DNA from: Auanema rhodensis
Lineage: Eukaryota > Nematoda > Chromadorea > Rhabditida > Rhabditidae
Length of the DNA stretch: 64,000 bases
NCBI GenBank assembly: GCA_964057225.1
Contig: OZ059896.1
Span: forward strand, 11,222,001 to 11,286,000
Direction: 5' to 3'
The translations under genes and the position numbers were made by a program. The notes beneath the pieces are model-generated. The model saw nothing but the letters and a program-made list of their open reading frames with translations, made no database searches and was not told the DNA's origin. This document shows positions 46,338 to 63,780 of the stretch, piece after piece. Positions within the stretch are counted from its first letter, which is position 1, and every line of letters starts with the position of its first letter.

Positions 46338-47541
46338 ATGAATCGTATAAAGGATGCGTTAAAAAGAAAAAAAAGGTTAGTATACATTTTACATATTTAG
46401 TTTAATTTATTCATTCAGAACCTATGATTCTGATTCAATTGGATATATTTCAACTAATTCTGATCATTCCTTTACGCGCTCTCAGTTTATCTTGAGACCT
46501 CATTCAGCATATAGTTCTCTAGCTTCATCGTCGTACACGCCCGTAAGTTTTGTCAACTATTGTTTTGAAAACAAATATGTTCAGTTTGATTATGAACACC
46601 TTCCATGTACATCCTATTCATCGAGCATTTTAAGTAAAGAAGGTTCTATTTATGATTCGGTTAGTAGTTCGAAATTGAAATTTTTTAAAAAAGTTTATAG
46701 CAATATGTGATGTGTTCTACACTGGATGAGTTTAGTATTTCAAGTGATTCAAATCAAAATTCAACTTATATGTTTACCAAAGATTCAGATAGCGAAGAAT
46801 CGGTATTTTTAAATTTTTAAATTACAATTTATATAATACATTTAAGATATATGCAACTTCGACAATAGATATGAGCACTACAATATCTGATGATTATGAC
46901 CTAGAAGATCTTTTTGAAGATCTTATTATAGATTCTTCTCATTACCATCCAAGGTTAGTTTGCTAGCTCTTCAGCACAGAAGAAAGTCGTTAAGCACATC
47001 GACGGAAAACAATACTCTGAAAAGAAAGCGATTACTCATCAAGGAACCAGATGATTCGAGCAAAATATATTTCTCGGAACAAATGTCAGGAAGAAAAAAT
47101 GTTCTTCCGTTTAGTGGGTCGATTCCAAGGTACATAATTACAAAAAAAATGTAAAACAGGTTTCATTCAGATCGATTTTGAAAAAAAAACCATCATTAAC
47201 CCATTCCCATATATATGAAGAAATTGAGAATGATTATTTATCTCCAGAACCTGAGGATGTAAGGCCTGTGGTAAGCGAATGTTTCGACAACATAATATTC
47301 ATCTTAAATTTTGGGTTACAGCCTCCCGAAAGACCAGCCGTTTTACCATTCCGAATATTCCCACCATGTAAAACATTTCAACCTCGAAGACTGCAGCCAA
47401 GGTATGCAACTAATAAGTTTGTTCAAGAGCTACTTATTCAGATCGGCATCAACAAGAAAACGAGCTAACCCTGTTCCAGAAGTTAAAAGAGCTTCATCGT
47501 TTAGTTTTGGATTTTTTACATTAAGTATAAGAAAAAACTAA
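46338..47541 (+). CDS. low-complexity, probably disordered protein; model incomplete
   Basis: No family recognised. A chain of exon-like blocks with clean short introns (40-50 bases): MNRIKDALKRKK (46338-46375), a Ser/Tyr-rich block with RPHSAYSSLASSSYTP, FDYEHLPCTSYSSSILSKEG, FSISSDSNQNSTYMFTKDSD, and an acidic block with DDYDLEDLFEDLIIDSS. Then come a basic block LKRKRLLIKEPDDSS, a Pro/Glu-rich block YEEIENDYLSPEPEDVRPV, RPAVLPFRIFPPCKTFQPRR, and a last exon ending in GFFTLSIRKN at 47541. The frame is broken near 46955: the only visible GT-AG pair there is 21 bases apart, and neither splicing nor reading through keeps the frame. Either I have mis-spliced it or the gene is damaged. Charged and Ser/Pro-rich composition suggests a disordered, possibly regulatory protein. 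Confidence 0.45.
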
Positions 47542-47630
47542 ATAAATGCTTTACTCATAAACATATATACAATCTCTCTTAATTTGAATCTGTTACTAAT
47601 ATATCTAATAAGGCAACTTATGGTCAATTT

Positions 47631-48233
47631 TCAATTCCATGCTTTGTCGAAAAGATTATTGAAAATTAAAGAAAGATCCAATCCAACGACTAATCCTACA
47701 TTTCCAGTTGATAAATAACCCAAGGTAGCAAACAAAACGCTTGATCTATCCTGCATTAATTGCGAACGTTGGAACCTAAATTCAAACATCTGTATATACA
47801 ATTCGTTTTTACTTACCTTGCCCGGTAGCATTTATCATATAGCTGAACTGAATTCATATTTCGAAGAGATAAATAAGTGATCGCGGGACCAAGCACAGCT
47901 CCGGCAACTGCGCCATTAACACCTCCATCGACAAAAGACTTTCTAAAAAGATCCGCAAATATAGGAGCAAATATATCTTACTTACGCTAATGATTTAGGA
48001 GTAGCCTCTTCCCTGTTAAACAAAAGCATACTAATAGGTCCCAAAATGGAACCAAGGAAAGCTCCTGTCTGGACAAAAAACTAATTTCAAAAAGGAAAAC
48101 AGAAGACAAGAACTACCTGAACTGTTCTAAATGTTACATGTATACAGAATTCAGTTCCAGGTCTAGGAATCTTCAACAGTTCGAAATCGGATTGTCTAAT
48201 TCCCAAGAAATTTTTCAGCCAATATGTCGACAT
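47631..48233 (-). CDS. small multi-pass membrane protein, Tim17-like appearance
   Basis: About 140 residues in four exons, starting MSTYWLKNFLGIRQSDFELL behind a TTATTAG acceptor. Hydrophobic, glycine-rich segments follow: TGAFLGSILGPISMLLF, GGVNGAVAGAVLGPAITYLS and LFATLGYLSTGNVGLVVGLD, the last continuing into LSLIFNNLFDKAWN. Between the second and third lies a charged loop with YDKCYR and RFQRSQLMQDRSS. The GxxxG-type helices and conserved basic loop resemble Tim17/Tim22-type mitochondrial inner-membrane proteins, but I cannot assign it to a named family. It follows SMC1 by 304 bases on the same strand. Confidence 0.6.
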
Positions 48234-48537
48234 ATCTAATAAAAAAATGATTCAAATATAATGAGACTTCAAAATCGAAAAGTAAACTATGAAAAAACAT
48301 ATAAGAAACAAATTTAGTAAACGCAATTATTCATTGGTTTATGATAATGTAATTTAAAATTAATCAATGCATACAACTCAATTGTAATATTACAGAAAAT
48401 GGTGCACATGCACAAGTACTTTGATTAGTGAATGCTGTTAACTCGAGATAATTAGTGAGTATCGTTTTACCGGCATACCACAAAGCTACAAAGGAATATA
48501 CAAGCTTAAACTATTGGACAAATTCTTTTAAAACATT
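48234..48537 (-). other. SMC1-membrane protein intercistronic gap
   Basis: About 304 AT-rich bases between stop and next start on the minus strand. No AATAAA is seen, unlike the other gaps in this run, but a T-rich acceptor precedes the downstream ATG. It may hold the SMC1 3' UTR plus the trans-splice site. Confidence 0.45.
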
Positions 48538-53540
<5,003 letters not shown>

Positions 53541-53797
53541 TGTGCCAAAAAATTATCTACAAAACTTTTCAATGAAATATTGAATTCAAAAACGGAAAAA
53601 ATACACTGAAGATGCAAATTAGAAAACAGGCGGAGAAGCGTCTTTAAACTTTGCAAGGAATGCATAGATGGTGTTAAACAGCGTGCATAAATGGAAAATT
53701 GTAAAACACGTACAAAAAAAACAATTTATTGTCAGATCGTAACAAGAACAAATAACAACGACAACAGTTCAATAAGGAATTAATCGTATCATAGAAA

Positions 53798-56154
53798 TCA
53801 TTTTCTTTTTTTGGAATTCCACTTTTCAGCTTTATTTTTAAGGCTATCAACCAGGGACGGTTCTTTTTTAGTTTCAACTTTGTTGAATTTCTTGGCTTGT
53901 GCTTGAAGTTCAATGAGTTTTGATCCCTGAATATTTTTAAGTTAAGCAAAATATAAATAAAATAAAAACCTTAGCATGTTTTTCAGTTTGTTCGATAGCG
54001 AAAGCACTGTCGGTCAAAAGAGCCTTGAATCTGTCATCTGCTAAAACAGCAGAAGCAGTGCCATAATTGGCTTCCTTAAGTTCAGCTCTCGTTTTTTCTT
54101 TCTAAATTGAAGGTCATTTTTAAAAACAAGAAATGAAAAGTAACAAACCTTCTTCTTTCTTGGCTCATCAGTACATTCTCGCTCTTCTTTGGCCAGTTCA
54201 CGAGCCTCTCTCATTTGTTGCTTTCTTTCTTTTCTTTTTTCTTTTCGTTTTGCTAGGTATGTTTCATAACCTTTTTTTTTGGGCTGAATTTGAAAAGTTT
54301 TAAAGAAACTTCGGCGTATTTACCTTTTCAGATTCTTTCGCTTGTTTAATATCAGGAACAATTTCCTCATCACTGCTTTCTTGATCATTTCTTTTTGCCA
54401 AAGCTTTTTCAATATCACTCGAATCACTTTCTTCATCTTCTTCTCCGCTATCGTTATCACTATTTGTATTCCATGATATCTGAACACAATTAGGTATGAC
54501 TTGATTTGACAATAATTTTTACTTTTAATCTATCTTGCTTCGGCTTTTCGTCGATCATTGATAGAAGGGCATTTCTTCTTGACATGATGGTTTCTTCATC
54601 TTCAGAATCGGATGCAATCAACCCAGATATATTAGCACCATCATTTCTAACATATGCGTATATACTAATAATTAAGGATAAAAAAGACAAACTTGAAGGC
54701 TTCCCGAAGATTTATGGTTCGTAATTCATTATCCTCATCCCATTGAAGCTTTGCTCCTGTGTAAGTCATCGCTGACGCAATCGAAAAAAACATCTTATAT
54801 AGAGTAATTTATACAAAACTCACTTTATCTTTGGATTTGTATTTTTGTGTATTCACATCACTTTCAAACATCTGCTCTTTCAAACGGTCCTCCTAGAAAG
54901 GTTTAAATAGTGTAAGAAAAATTGAAAAGACAATACATCAAAATCCATATCATCAGGAACAAAACGCAAATCCATTTTAAGTCCACTGTCTTCAAACAAG
55001 AAACCATCACAATTTTCGTATATACTTGTAGCTGTAGCTTCTTCATCACATTCAATAATGGCATAATAATACTTCAGTTTATCAATATGATACTTCCTAA
55101 CTGCAATTTTAGTTTCTCTAAAAATATTAATAAGATGCAGACAAATATATTACTAAAGCTTACTCATCCATTTCAGCATTTTCATCGTAGTCTTCAATAG
55201 GTTTTGATAGGTGCAAACGGGGACCCAATTTATCCTCTTCTTCTAATCTTTCTTTTCCGAAGTCTGACAAATATATCGAAATTTTCTCCACTTTTCCACC
55301 CGTTGGCCTATAAATACAGTGCATCAACAAACAGTAAAATATGAAATGAAATAACATACACAAAAGAATTAACTAAAATGAATAAGTCTTCGGCTTTAAC
55401 GAGATCCCAATTCAAATTACAAGCTGCCAGACGTCGACTAGCCCATTCTACTTGTTCAGCATTACTGGAAATGGTTCCATGAAATAATAATGTTCAGCCA
55501 GTTGTACCTGTCAAGATGGGCAATATCAAGCTGGTTTTCTATATCAGCAGGAAGCTCCCAATCAGATTCTTCAGATTCACTATCATCATCTGAAGAGGAT
55601 ATGTTTCCTTCTCCACGAGCTAAGTCAACCTATAATAATATTGAAAAACAATGCTTACAGTAATAAGGTACCTTTATCGCATAATTATCTCCATCACCAT
55701 CATCGTCGTCTTCTTCTTCTTCGCTCTCTGATCCATCCGAAATTTTTGGTTCTGGTATGACTTGCTCTTCTAACTTTCCTTTCTTTTGTTTTTTCCTAGG
55801 TTTTCTTTCTTCTAAAAATTTATAATTTTTTCAACATTAAGTATTCCAAATTACGTTTGCTTTCTTCATCTTTTTCTTGATTTTGTTCTACAGTATACAA
55901 TTCATTTAAATTGTTCTTTTTTTTTCGAAGAGGCTTTCCTCTCCTGTCAATGCTAGTAGCATCGGCAAATTTTTCGTCTGTTAGCAAAGAAGAAAATCGT
56001 TTTTCTATCACAACCTGTAAATTTTCTATTCTCATAGATAATGCAAACTCATTACCTTCTTTTCGCTTGTTTTAATACCATCAAACTTCGGATCAGATCT
56101 GATGTGAGCAAATCTCTCATCAGAAAGAGCTTTCTTTTTAGAATTTTTTTTCAT
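53798..56154 (-). CDS. ESF1: ESF1 homologue, nucleolar pre-rRNA processing factor
   Basis: Nucleolar protein required for early 18S rRNA maturation. The start at 56154 gives MKKNSKKKALSDERFAHIRS, followed by DPKFDGIK and IEKRFSSLLTDEKFADATSI with DRRGKPLRKK, the conserved ESF1 N-terminal blocks. Acidic stretches (around 55560-55740 and 54420-54480) alternate with Lys-rich ones. The central part includes the conserved LAACNLNWDLVKAEDLFILV-type segment near 55380-55420 and FVYRPTGGKVEKISIYLSDF at 55260-55310. The C-terminus carries the NUC153 motif DDRFKALLTDSAFAIEQTEK (about 53990-54040) and ends NKAEKWNSKKRK. All the family's landmarks are present in order. Confidence 0.93.
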
Positions 56155-56332
56155 ATCGCTGTAAAATTAATATGAATTTTTTCTATTGCTTATGGGAGGT
56201 AAATGGATATCAAACCATATTTGCTCTGATACAAAGACTACATTTAACTTTATTAAATTAGAAAAAAAAACAAAAAGCTATATCCCAACAATAACAAAGG
56301 AAATAGACATATAATTTCATAAAAAAAAGCTC

Positions 56333-59300
56333 CTATTTCACATGAACACCACGAAGAGTTGGAGCGGTCATTTTAGAGGTACCACCAACGAGAAGTGGCT
56401 GGCCCTTCCAAGTCGCGATTCCATCTTCAGATACTTTCAAATCTTCAGCCACTGTTTCCCAGATCTAGAAGCAAATGATCTTTAAGACAAAAAAACCTTT
56501 TCAATACTTTTTTCTTAGGATTCAGAACAGCATCAGGCCTGTGCTCGTAAGGTGGGCAAGTAACTGGAGTTCCAGGAACAGCGGATGAATCTACCTCCAT
56601 CACTTCAACCTAGAAGAATCATTATACATATTATACACATAAAACATTTAGTAACCTTTTCAGGAGAAGAAGCGCACATGACCATGGCACGTGATTCAAC
56701 TCCTCTCATTTTTGCAGGTTTCAAATTACATAATACAACAACAAGTCGATTTTGCATCTAAAACTGAAATATATTTCAAGGAATACTGAAATATGTACCT
56801 GCTCAAGAGGAACCCATCTCACTAAGCCAGAAACAACAGTCCTAGGTTCGGGCTCTCCAACATCGATCTTTTCCAAGTACAGAGCATCAGCATCTGGGTG
56901 CTTAACACACTCAATTATTCTACCCACACGAAGATCGAGTCGTCCAACATCAATTGTGTCATCGGCAGCTGCTGAACGATTACAGAAAATTGAAAAAATA
57001 ATACACAGCAAAAAAACCTTCTCCAGCTTTCTTATTAGATTCTTGCTTTCCTTTCTTCTCATTCTTTTTAGCACTTTTATCTTCCTTCTTTGCCGATACT
57101 TCAGGAGCTTTAACTGTCGTAGCTACAGCAGGTGCAGCCTTCTGCTCTTTCTTGATATCAGGAGCAGAAACTTGTTTAACTTAGAAATAAAAGTAATAAT
57201 TTGATTTTTGCTGTAACCAACTTCCTGCGGCCTTTTCAGCTTGAACTAATTTGTTTTGAAGTTCTTGAACCTCCTTTTCTAGTTGAGCGTTGGCCTTTTC
57301 TAATTCCTGTAGCTTATCTTTAGTGAAAAGATTGCCTGACCATGTTACCGGTTAAAAAAAAACAAAAAGTGAAAAACTCACGTGCTTGTTCAAACTTTTT
57401 AGCATTTCCTTCGAGGAGTTGTTTTATGACAAGCTGGTTCTTATGAAGAACAGGGAACGTTTTGGCGAGTGCAGACATCTCTTGTTTTTTTTGCTTTTTG
57501 CCAGAAGTTGCACCTTCCTTAGGCTTAGAGTTGCTTTTACCTGAAAAAAAAATTTTTAAAGAAAAAAATGGGATCAAAATATCATGGAAAGAGTAAGGGG
57601 ACAAGACTAGGAAAAAACATAAAGGATATAAAAAGACTGCAAGAAAAGAGGGGATAGGCATCGACCCAGGCCTGCAAGTGAGTGAACAAATGACGCGATT
57701 CCAAATTATTTCACACTTGCCTTTATTTTCCTTTTTCTCAGGTTTTGGAGCGTCGGGAGTAGAACCACCAAACTGTTTTTTGAATTCATCGATTTTAGCT
57801 TTCTCGATTTTTTCAAACAATGGACTTGGCTATAAAGAAGAACTTATTTAATAATATATAAAACAAAATAATTACTTTTCCGATTTTGTGTCCCTCCTTA
57901 AGATGACAAATAGGATACGGAACATAAACAGGAAGTTCCTCAGCGCCGCACTGTTTTCGGATCTCCTGCGATACTTGGGGCATAATAGGATGAAGCACCA
58001 AAGAAATAAGGTAGGCTACATTAGCTGCAACTCCAATTATAGTTCCAGCCCGTTTCCTGGCAAAAATAATCATTGTAAAAATATTAAGATACTGATTACT
58101 TTTGCTCTTCATCTCCTTTCATAAGAACCCATGGTTGTTGAGCTTGCATGTACTGGTTTCCACGACGAGACATTCCCAGAATACATTTTACAGCATCTTT
58201 TAGCTTCACACCATCAAGTAGTGAATCCCATTCTTTTAAATCCTCTTGAATTCCACTCAGTAATTCAATGTCAGCAGGTTGTAAATTCATTGTAGGAACT
58301 ACTCCATTGAAGAAATTGACAAGGAAAGTTAGGGCACGATTGATGAAATTTCCAAGATTTGACAACAACTCCGAATTGACCTGTTTATGTAAAACTTTAT
58401 TGCATAAAAATAAATAAGTTACTTTCAATCCGAAATCATCCCATGAGAAACTGGTATCTTGTGATTCAGGTCTCATATACAGCAAATAAAATCGCCAAAC
58501 ATCAGGAGCTATTCCTGTACTTTTAGCAGTATCACCGAATACTCCAGTGCCTCGTGATTTGCTAAATAAAAAGAAATGATGTTGATACTTTATCAATCGG
58601 ACAACCTGAATTTGGTGTCTTCGTAATTCAAATATTCAGTGGCACAAAGATGATTAACAATTGTATAATTATCTTCAGCTCCTAGTTGTGTACAAGGGAA
58701 CATAACTCCATGGAAAGCAACATTATCCTAGAGCAATATTAAAATAGAAACAGAATAATGAAGTAATAAACGTACCTTTCCAACGAAGTTATAAAGCTCA
58801 ACTTGCTTGGGATTTTTCCACCACTTTACCCAATTGTCTCCTACAAGGGTTTTGGTGATAGAAAGGTATCCAATCGGAGCATCGTACCAAACATAGAACA
58901 CCTAAAAAGAACGACAATAATATAAGAATTAACAGTTTTATTATGCCTTGTCATCAAACTCAGCTAAAGGAACTTTGGTTCCCCACTTTAAATCTCGAGT
59001 AATACAGCGTTTTTCAAGTCCACCCTTTAATGATTAAAATATTTGTTGAACTTTTGCAAGAAGACTTACCTTAATCCATCCCTTAACAATTGAAATGGCA
59101 TTAGCAGACCAACGATTATCATTTTTAGTGATCTGTTCTTCAACATAATTTTTAACTTGATCCTTAACAAAAAATATCAGATAGAAACAAAAATAGTCAT
59201 ACTTGTAATTTATCTAAATGTAAAAAAATATGAGTTGATTTCTTAACAGATGGTTCTTGTTTACAAACATAGCATTTAGGCTGCTTTAAATCAATCTATA

Positions 59301-60099
59301 ATTCACATATGTAATGCATAGTACGATTATTTAACTTACAGCATTTATAAGCTTTCCACAAGCATCACATTGATCACCACGTGCATCATCATATGCACAG
59401 AAAGGACATATTCCATTAACAAAACGATCAGCTAAAAATCTGAAACATACTTGTGAGCTCGATCGTTGTCTCTCATATGTTCATACTTGTCACAGTTTCC
59501 ACAGTGCAACTGATCTATTGCAGACGTTGAAGTAAACCCATTTTGATGCAACTTTAAAAATATTTCTTGAGCTATTCTGGAAAATTCAGTTAGGCTTGGC
59601 ATCTCATTAATACTACAAACTCAGTTTGATTATCTGTAGTAGTTCTGCCAAATTTATCAAAATCAATGTTAAACCATTCATAAATCTGTTTGTGCAAAAC
59701 GTGATATTTATCGCAGATTTCTCTTGGAGTTAATCCCTCTTGTAAAGCCTGGAATGAATATAAAATTTTTCACAATTACAATAGAACAAACTTTAGTTTC
59801 AGTAGCTGTACCATATTCGTCAGTTCCACAAACGTACAAAGTTTGATGGCCACGCATACGGCAGTACCTTGCGAAGACATCGGCACTCAGTACACACCCA
59901 ATAATGTTACCCAAATGAGGAACATTGTTAACATATGGTAAAGCTGATGTAATCAAAATGTTCCTTTTCCCGGTTTCAGGAGCCAATCTAGAGTTATGAA
60001 CATAGAATATATATTTTTTCTGAGCTACTTCTCTGAAGGAACACGTTGAGCAAAAGTTGGTTGACTATTCCAACCAGCTAACAGATCGCTTGAAGCCAT
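56333..60099 (-). CDS. mars-1: cytosolic methionyl-tRNA synthetase with EMAPII-like tail
   Basis: Charges tRNA-Met in the cytosol. The start at 60099 gives [20 protein letters not shown]; there is no N-terminal GST-like domain. The class I HIGH motif appears as [14 protein letters not shown] at about 59910-59950. Zinc-binding [21 protein letters not shown] and CYVCKQ lie between 59250 and 59520, and the KMSKS motif appears as FSKSRGTG near 58550-58615. The anticodon-binding helices follow ([20 protein letters not shown]). After a Lys/Ala-rich linker and a coiled coil ([20 protein letters not shown]) comes a C-terminal tRNA-binding OB-fold: [35 protein letters not shown] and [20 protein letters not shown], ending at 56333. 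An EMAPII-like tail is known in nematode cytosolic MetRS. First gene of its run. Confidence 0.96.
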
Positions 60100-61016
60100 C
60101 AGTTCCTATAAAATAAGTAATAAGAAAATTTTATATGATATCTACGCATTGTGTAAGTTGTATAAATCAATACAAAATATAGAATAATTGAGTATATGAT
60201 TGATGGTTGCCCATCTGAAAATTAGTGATCAAACATAATTGTGCACGGTGTTTTTTTTATCAATTATCGCAAGCACGATTATTATCTTGTATTTTTTGAA
60301 GAGAAATACAAAATTTAGGTACATTGTAAAGCTAGAATAAAAAAATCTGAAACAACGAACTATCCACTTTGCGATAAAACAAAAGTTGAAAATACGTAAA
60401 CTACGCAAACGGTAAGCTGAGCTATGTAAAAAAATAACCTCAATTTCAAAAATTAAGTATATAACATTAATAGTTGGAAGTCATCAGAATAAAAAATAAA
60501 TCAATTTATTATTTAATTTTATATAATAATATATTTTAATATTCATATGGTCACTTATTAAAATCTAAATGTTTTCATATTTTACGAACAACGTTTATTA
60601 AATTTATCAATGGTATACGTGCTTATTAGGATATATTAAATATTTAACGTATTAATTATTTTATTATTTCTTTAATGTATTTTAAGATACCTTCGAAAAT
60701 AAGGGGTTGAATGCACCCAATTAATTATTTTTGGTTTATATAATAATTTCTTAGCTGTTAACACTCTTGTGAATTGATTATTAATAACGTATATATTGAA
60801 ATACATAGATTTATTTTTATAAGCTATTGGTTACGTGTTCGAATATTTGAAAGTGGAAGCTGAACTGTTCAGAAATTACTGTATAAATTCAATACGTAGA
60901 TGCTTTACGTATCCGAATTTAAACCTCAAAGTGCTGTCGAATAGATATCATCCGCTGTCTAAGTATCTTTTCCTTATATAATATTTGGTCTCTAGAAAAA
61001 TTTTCGGTTTTCAGAC
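60100..61016. promoter_or_regulatory. divergent intergenic region
   Basis: About 0.9 kb of AT-rich DNA between the MetRS start (minus) and the KIAA2013-like start (plus). No gene is seen. It should contain the promoters of the MetRS operon and of the plus-strand gene. A TTTTCAG acceptor ends at 61014, directly before the plus-strand ATG, consistent with a spliced leader. Specific promoter motifs are not identifiable. Confidence 0.45.
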
Positions 61017-63419
61017 ATGAAACGGTTAGTCGCTTGGATTCGCACCGGTATAGAACGTTTGGAGGACATGGAACTGTCCACCAAGTTTCGGTTTCTTCGC
61101 CGGCATCCTAAGAGACGTGTAGCTTCAGTTTTCTTGGTGTTTTTGTTCATTCTATATTTATTTTTCTGTGGAGAAAAAAAAGAGCAATCTTCAATTGCAC
61201 AGCAATGTTTAAACGATCGTCTACAGTTTTGGTCGCAACAATTTGATGTAATTTATTCATTACTTTAAAGTTTACCAACAGTGTTGTAGGATTTGGATCT
61301 TGGAATTGATCGCTCTTCTGTAAATTTCATTGGAAACGGGCATATAGGGGTTGACATTAATGGTGAATTAAGGTTGAAATCTAGAAATTAAAATAACGTG
61401 AGAATGGTTGTTTTAGATTTGCTTCAAGTAGTTCGAGGGTTTTAGATCACATTACGGGTTTCCAGCCTTTTATTCAAACTTCTATGGAAAATGTAGGGGA
61501 TACAGCAGAAAGCCTTGTTACAGATTTCAAAAATGGTATTGTAAGAAAAATCATGTGCTTCGCAGTGGTAAATTAATATCTGAATACTCATTTCTACTTA
61601 TTTTTTAAGAATAGCGAGTGTGCTTGCGTTTTACGATCATATTTTGCTCATAGAAGTCGCCCTAATGTATTAATAGAAGATGTACAAATTATTAACCCTA
61701 CGGTATAGGAACTTTGATTCGCTTTTATTTTATTTTCAAATTCAGAAAGCTTCTTTTACTATACAAGTAAGCAGACCATCACCACACCCCGAATGGATGC
61801 ATAATAAAACGTTGACTCATCAGTTATTTCTGATACTTTATATAAAAGTTATAGAGGTGAAGCTACTGTATGGTTTCGTGAATTCAAAACTGGATCTGAT
61901 ATGCCCAAAACAACTGCTATAGTTTGCTCTAATGCTCCCGGCTCCGTAAGCGTACTCCAAAAAAGGTTCGTAATTCGATTTTTATATAAAATATGATTTA
62001 ATATTTAGGGAAGAAAACTTCCGTTTCATCTGTTTAGTAAACCAAACTTCGAATTTATCTCAAAATGTGGTAGAGGATACTCGTCAGGATATGCTCAAAA
62101 GCATTGTTGACCAGTTTAGTGCTGTAAACTCAGAAAGTAGTTCTACCATAGATAGTGAACATATGTCGGCATGGAATAAGGTTTTTTTGTGAAAAAAATG
62201 TTTTAGCTAGTAACAAATTTTGTTTAAGATCAATTCACCCAGTTTTTTTATATCTCATTCTAAAGCACCAACTGTATTAAATGGAGACCGTATTAATGCT
62301 ACTCGTTATATTTTGTTAAGTAACACAAAATCATCTTCTGAAGTTGGCATTCATATCGAATATTACTTGATTTTATCGAATCTTTCAGAGTTCAGCTGAG
62401 CTCTCTCGTAATAATGAGAGATGTTATACAGGGCATTCTACTTTATTATATCCGTCTAGGCTTTGGCAAGTAAGCATATAGGTCATAATAATTGTGATAA
62501 TACTCATTTTCATAGAACTGGGAAAAACCCGAGGATTTAGTTAATATGGCTGATGTATGGTTGTTAACTCTTGAAAAGCGAGGATGTACTAATTTTGTCA
62601 AAGCAGGAGCAGTAGGTGTTGCCGAAGTTTATAATATTTTTCTTCCATAGACATTTCATAATATTTAGGCTTTTGTGTTGTCTCTATTGGCTTGTTCTTT
62701 TCATGATGGCCATCTGGAGATGGAAATGGCAGCTAGCGACCTACACAGGTTTCCTTTTCCAAGTATTACAGGAACATAACATAATTTACAGAGAAATGGG
62801 AGTTTATGATGTACCTGTGGGAAATACAGGATCAACCGTTTCCATTAAAGTTGTAATTCCCTCTGATAACAAGCCGTATCTGGATGTATCAGCTGCTGGT
62901 AGCTTATACGCTTGTGATGCTGGATGTTTGGATCAGCCTATCACATTGGCAAAGGCTCATGCTAGAATACCAGTCAAAGTTTTCGTTCTTGTGTTTTCTT
63001 TTTCTAATTAACATTTCAGGTAACCAAACCGCAAACAAGTATATTGTATGTCGCTACACAAAGAAAACATTTGGAACAATTGAGGTTTGGTCTTAGATAG
63101 ATGTGTAATCAGATTTTTTTAACATTTTGAGATCTGCTATACATGTATCCGAAGTAGAATCAGCACCGGCTCATGAGGAAGTTGTTCTTGCCATGCATAG
63201 ACATGGAACACCTTGGGGAGGCTTACCAACCTCATTTTGGGTGTTTTTAGGAATTATTTTGATAGCTTTCCACGTTTTCTTGGCTAAACTGTTATGGTTA
63301 AGAATTTTCTTATTTACGCCTTATTTCTTATTATTTATAGGTCGGAATGGAGAAAGGGTGATATGACTCCATATAATCCATACTTCAGAAGTCGGTCCGG
63401 TTATTCTAGATCTCATTAA
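61017..63419 (+). CDS. KIAA2013-family membrane protein
   Basis: Homologue of the conserved animal protein KIAA2013, a membrane protein of unknown function. After a basic N-terminus (KRLVAWIRTGIERLEDMELS) comes a single hydrophobic anchor, VASVFLVFLFILYLFFC. A large lumenal or extracellular part follows, including FIGNGHIGVDINGELRF, CACVLRSYFAHRSRPNVLIE and SDSAD-like linkers. Near 62400-62620 lie CYTGHSTLLYPSRLWQ and ADVWLLTLEKRGCTNFVKAG, which align closely with the human protein. Later come SDNKPYLDVSAAGSLYACDA and GCLDQPITL. A second hydrophobic segment near the end (SFWVFLGIILIAFHVFLAKL) precedes a short charged tail ending SGYSRSH. About ten exons; introns 45-60 bases. Two terminal membrane spans are conserved in the family. 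Function not known. Confidence 0.82.
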
Positions 63420-63780
63420 AAAAATCAGACAATTGAAAAGGGAGGGTTCTCATCACTTCATCAGTTTTAATGGTTTAGTGTACATACATAAATTTATATT
63501 TTAAATGTCAGATATTTTTATCAACTGCTTAAACACGTGTAATGGATGTGATCCAGTTTCGCTAATTTATTAATAATTTTAGACGAATATAACTCTGAGA
63601 AATGGCCAAAATGTTATACTTGAATATGTATTTAATAAAAATAATAATATAAATAAAAATAAATCATGATATATTTATGTGTAATAACTGGTTATATATC
63701 ATGGTGTCATTATGCTCATCACCCTTCGAATTTAGCGACCCCAAGGAATAGTAACAGAGGTTGAGATAGTAATTGGACTT
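63420..63780. other. intergenic region between convergent genes
   Basis: About 360 bases, presumably the 3' UTRs of the KIAA2013-like gene and of the partial minus-strand gene. AATAAAAA motifs occur near 63630-63660. No gene seen. Confidence 0.5.
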
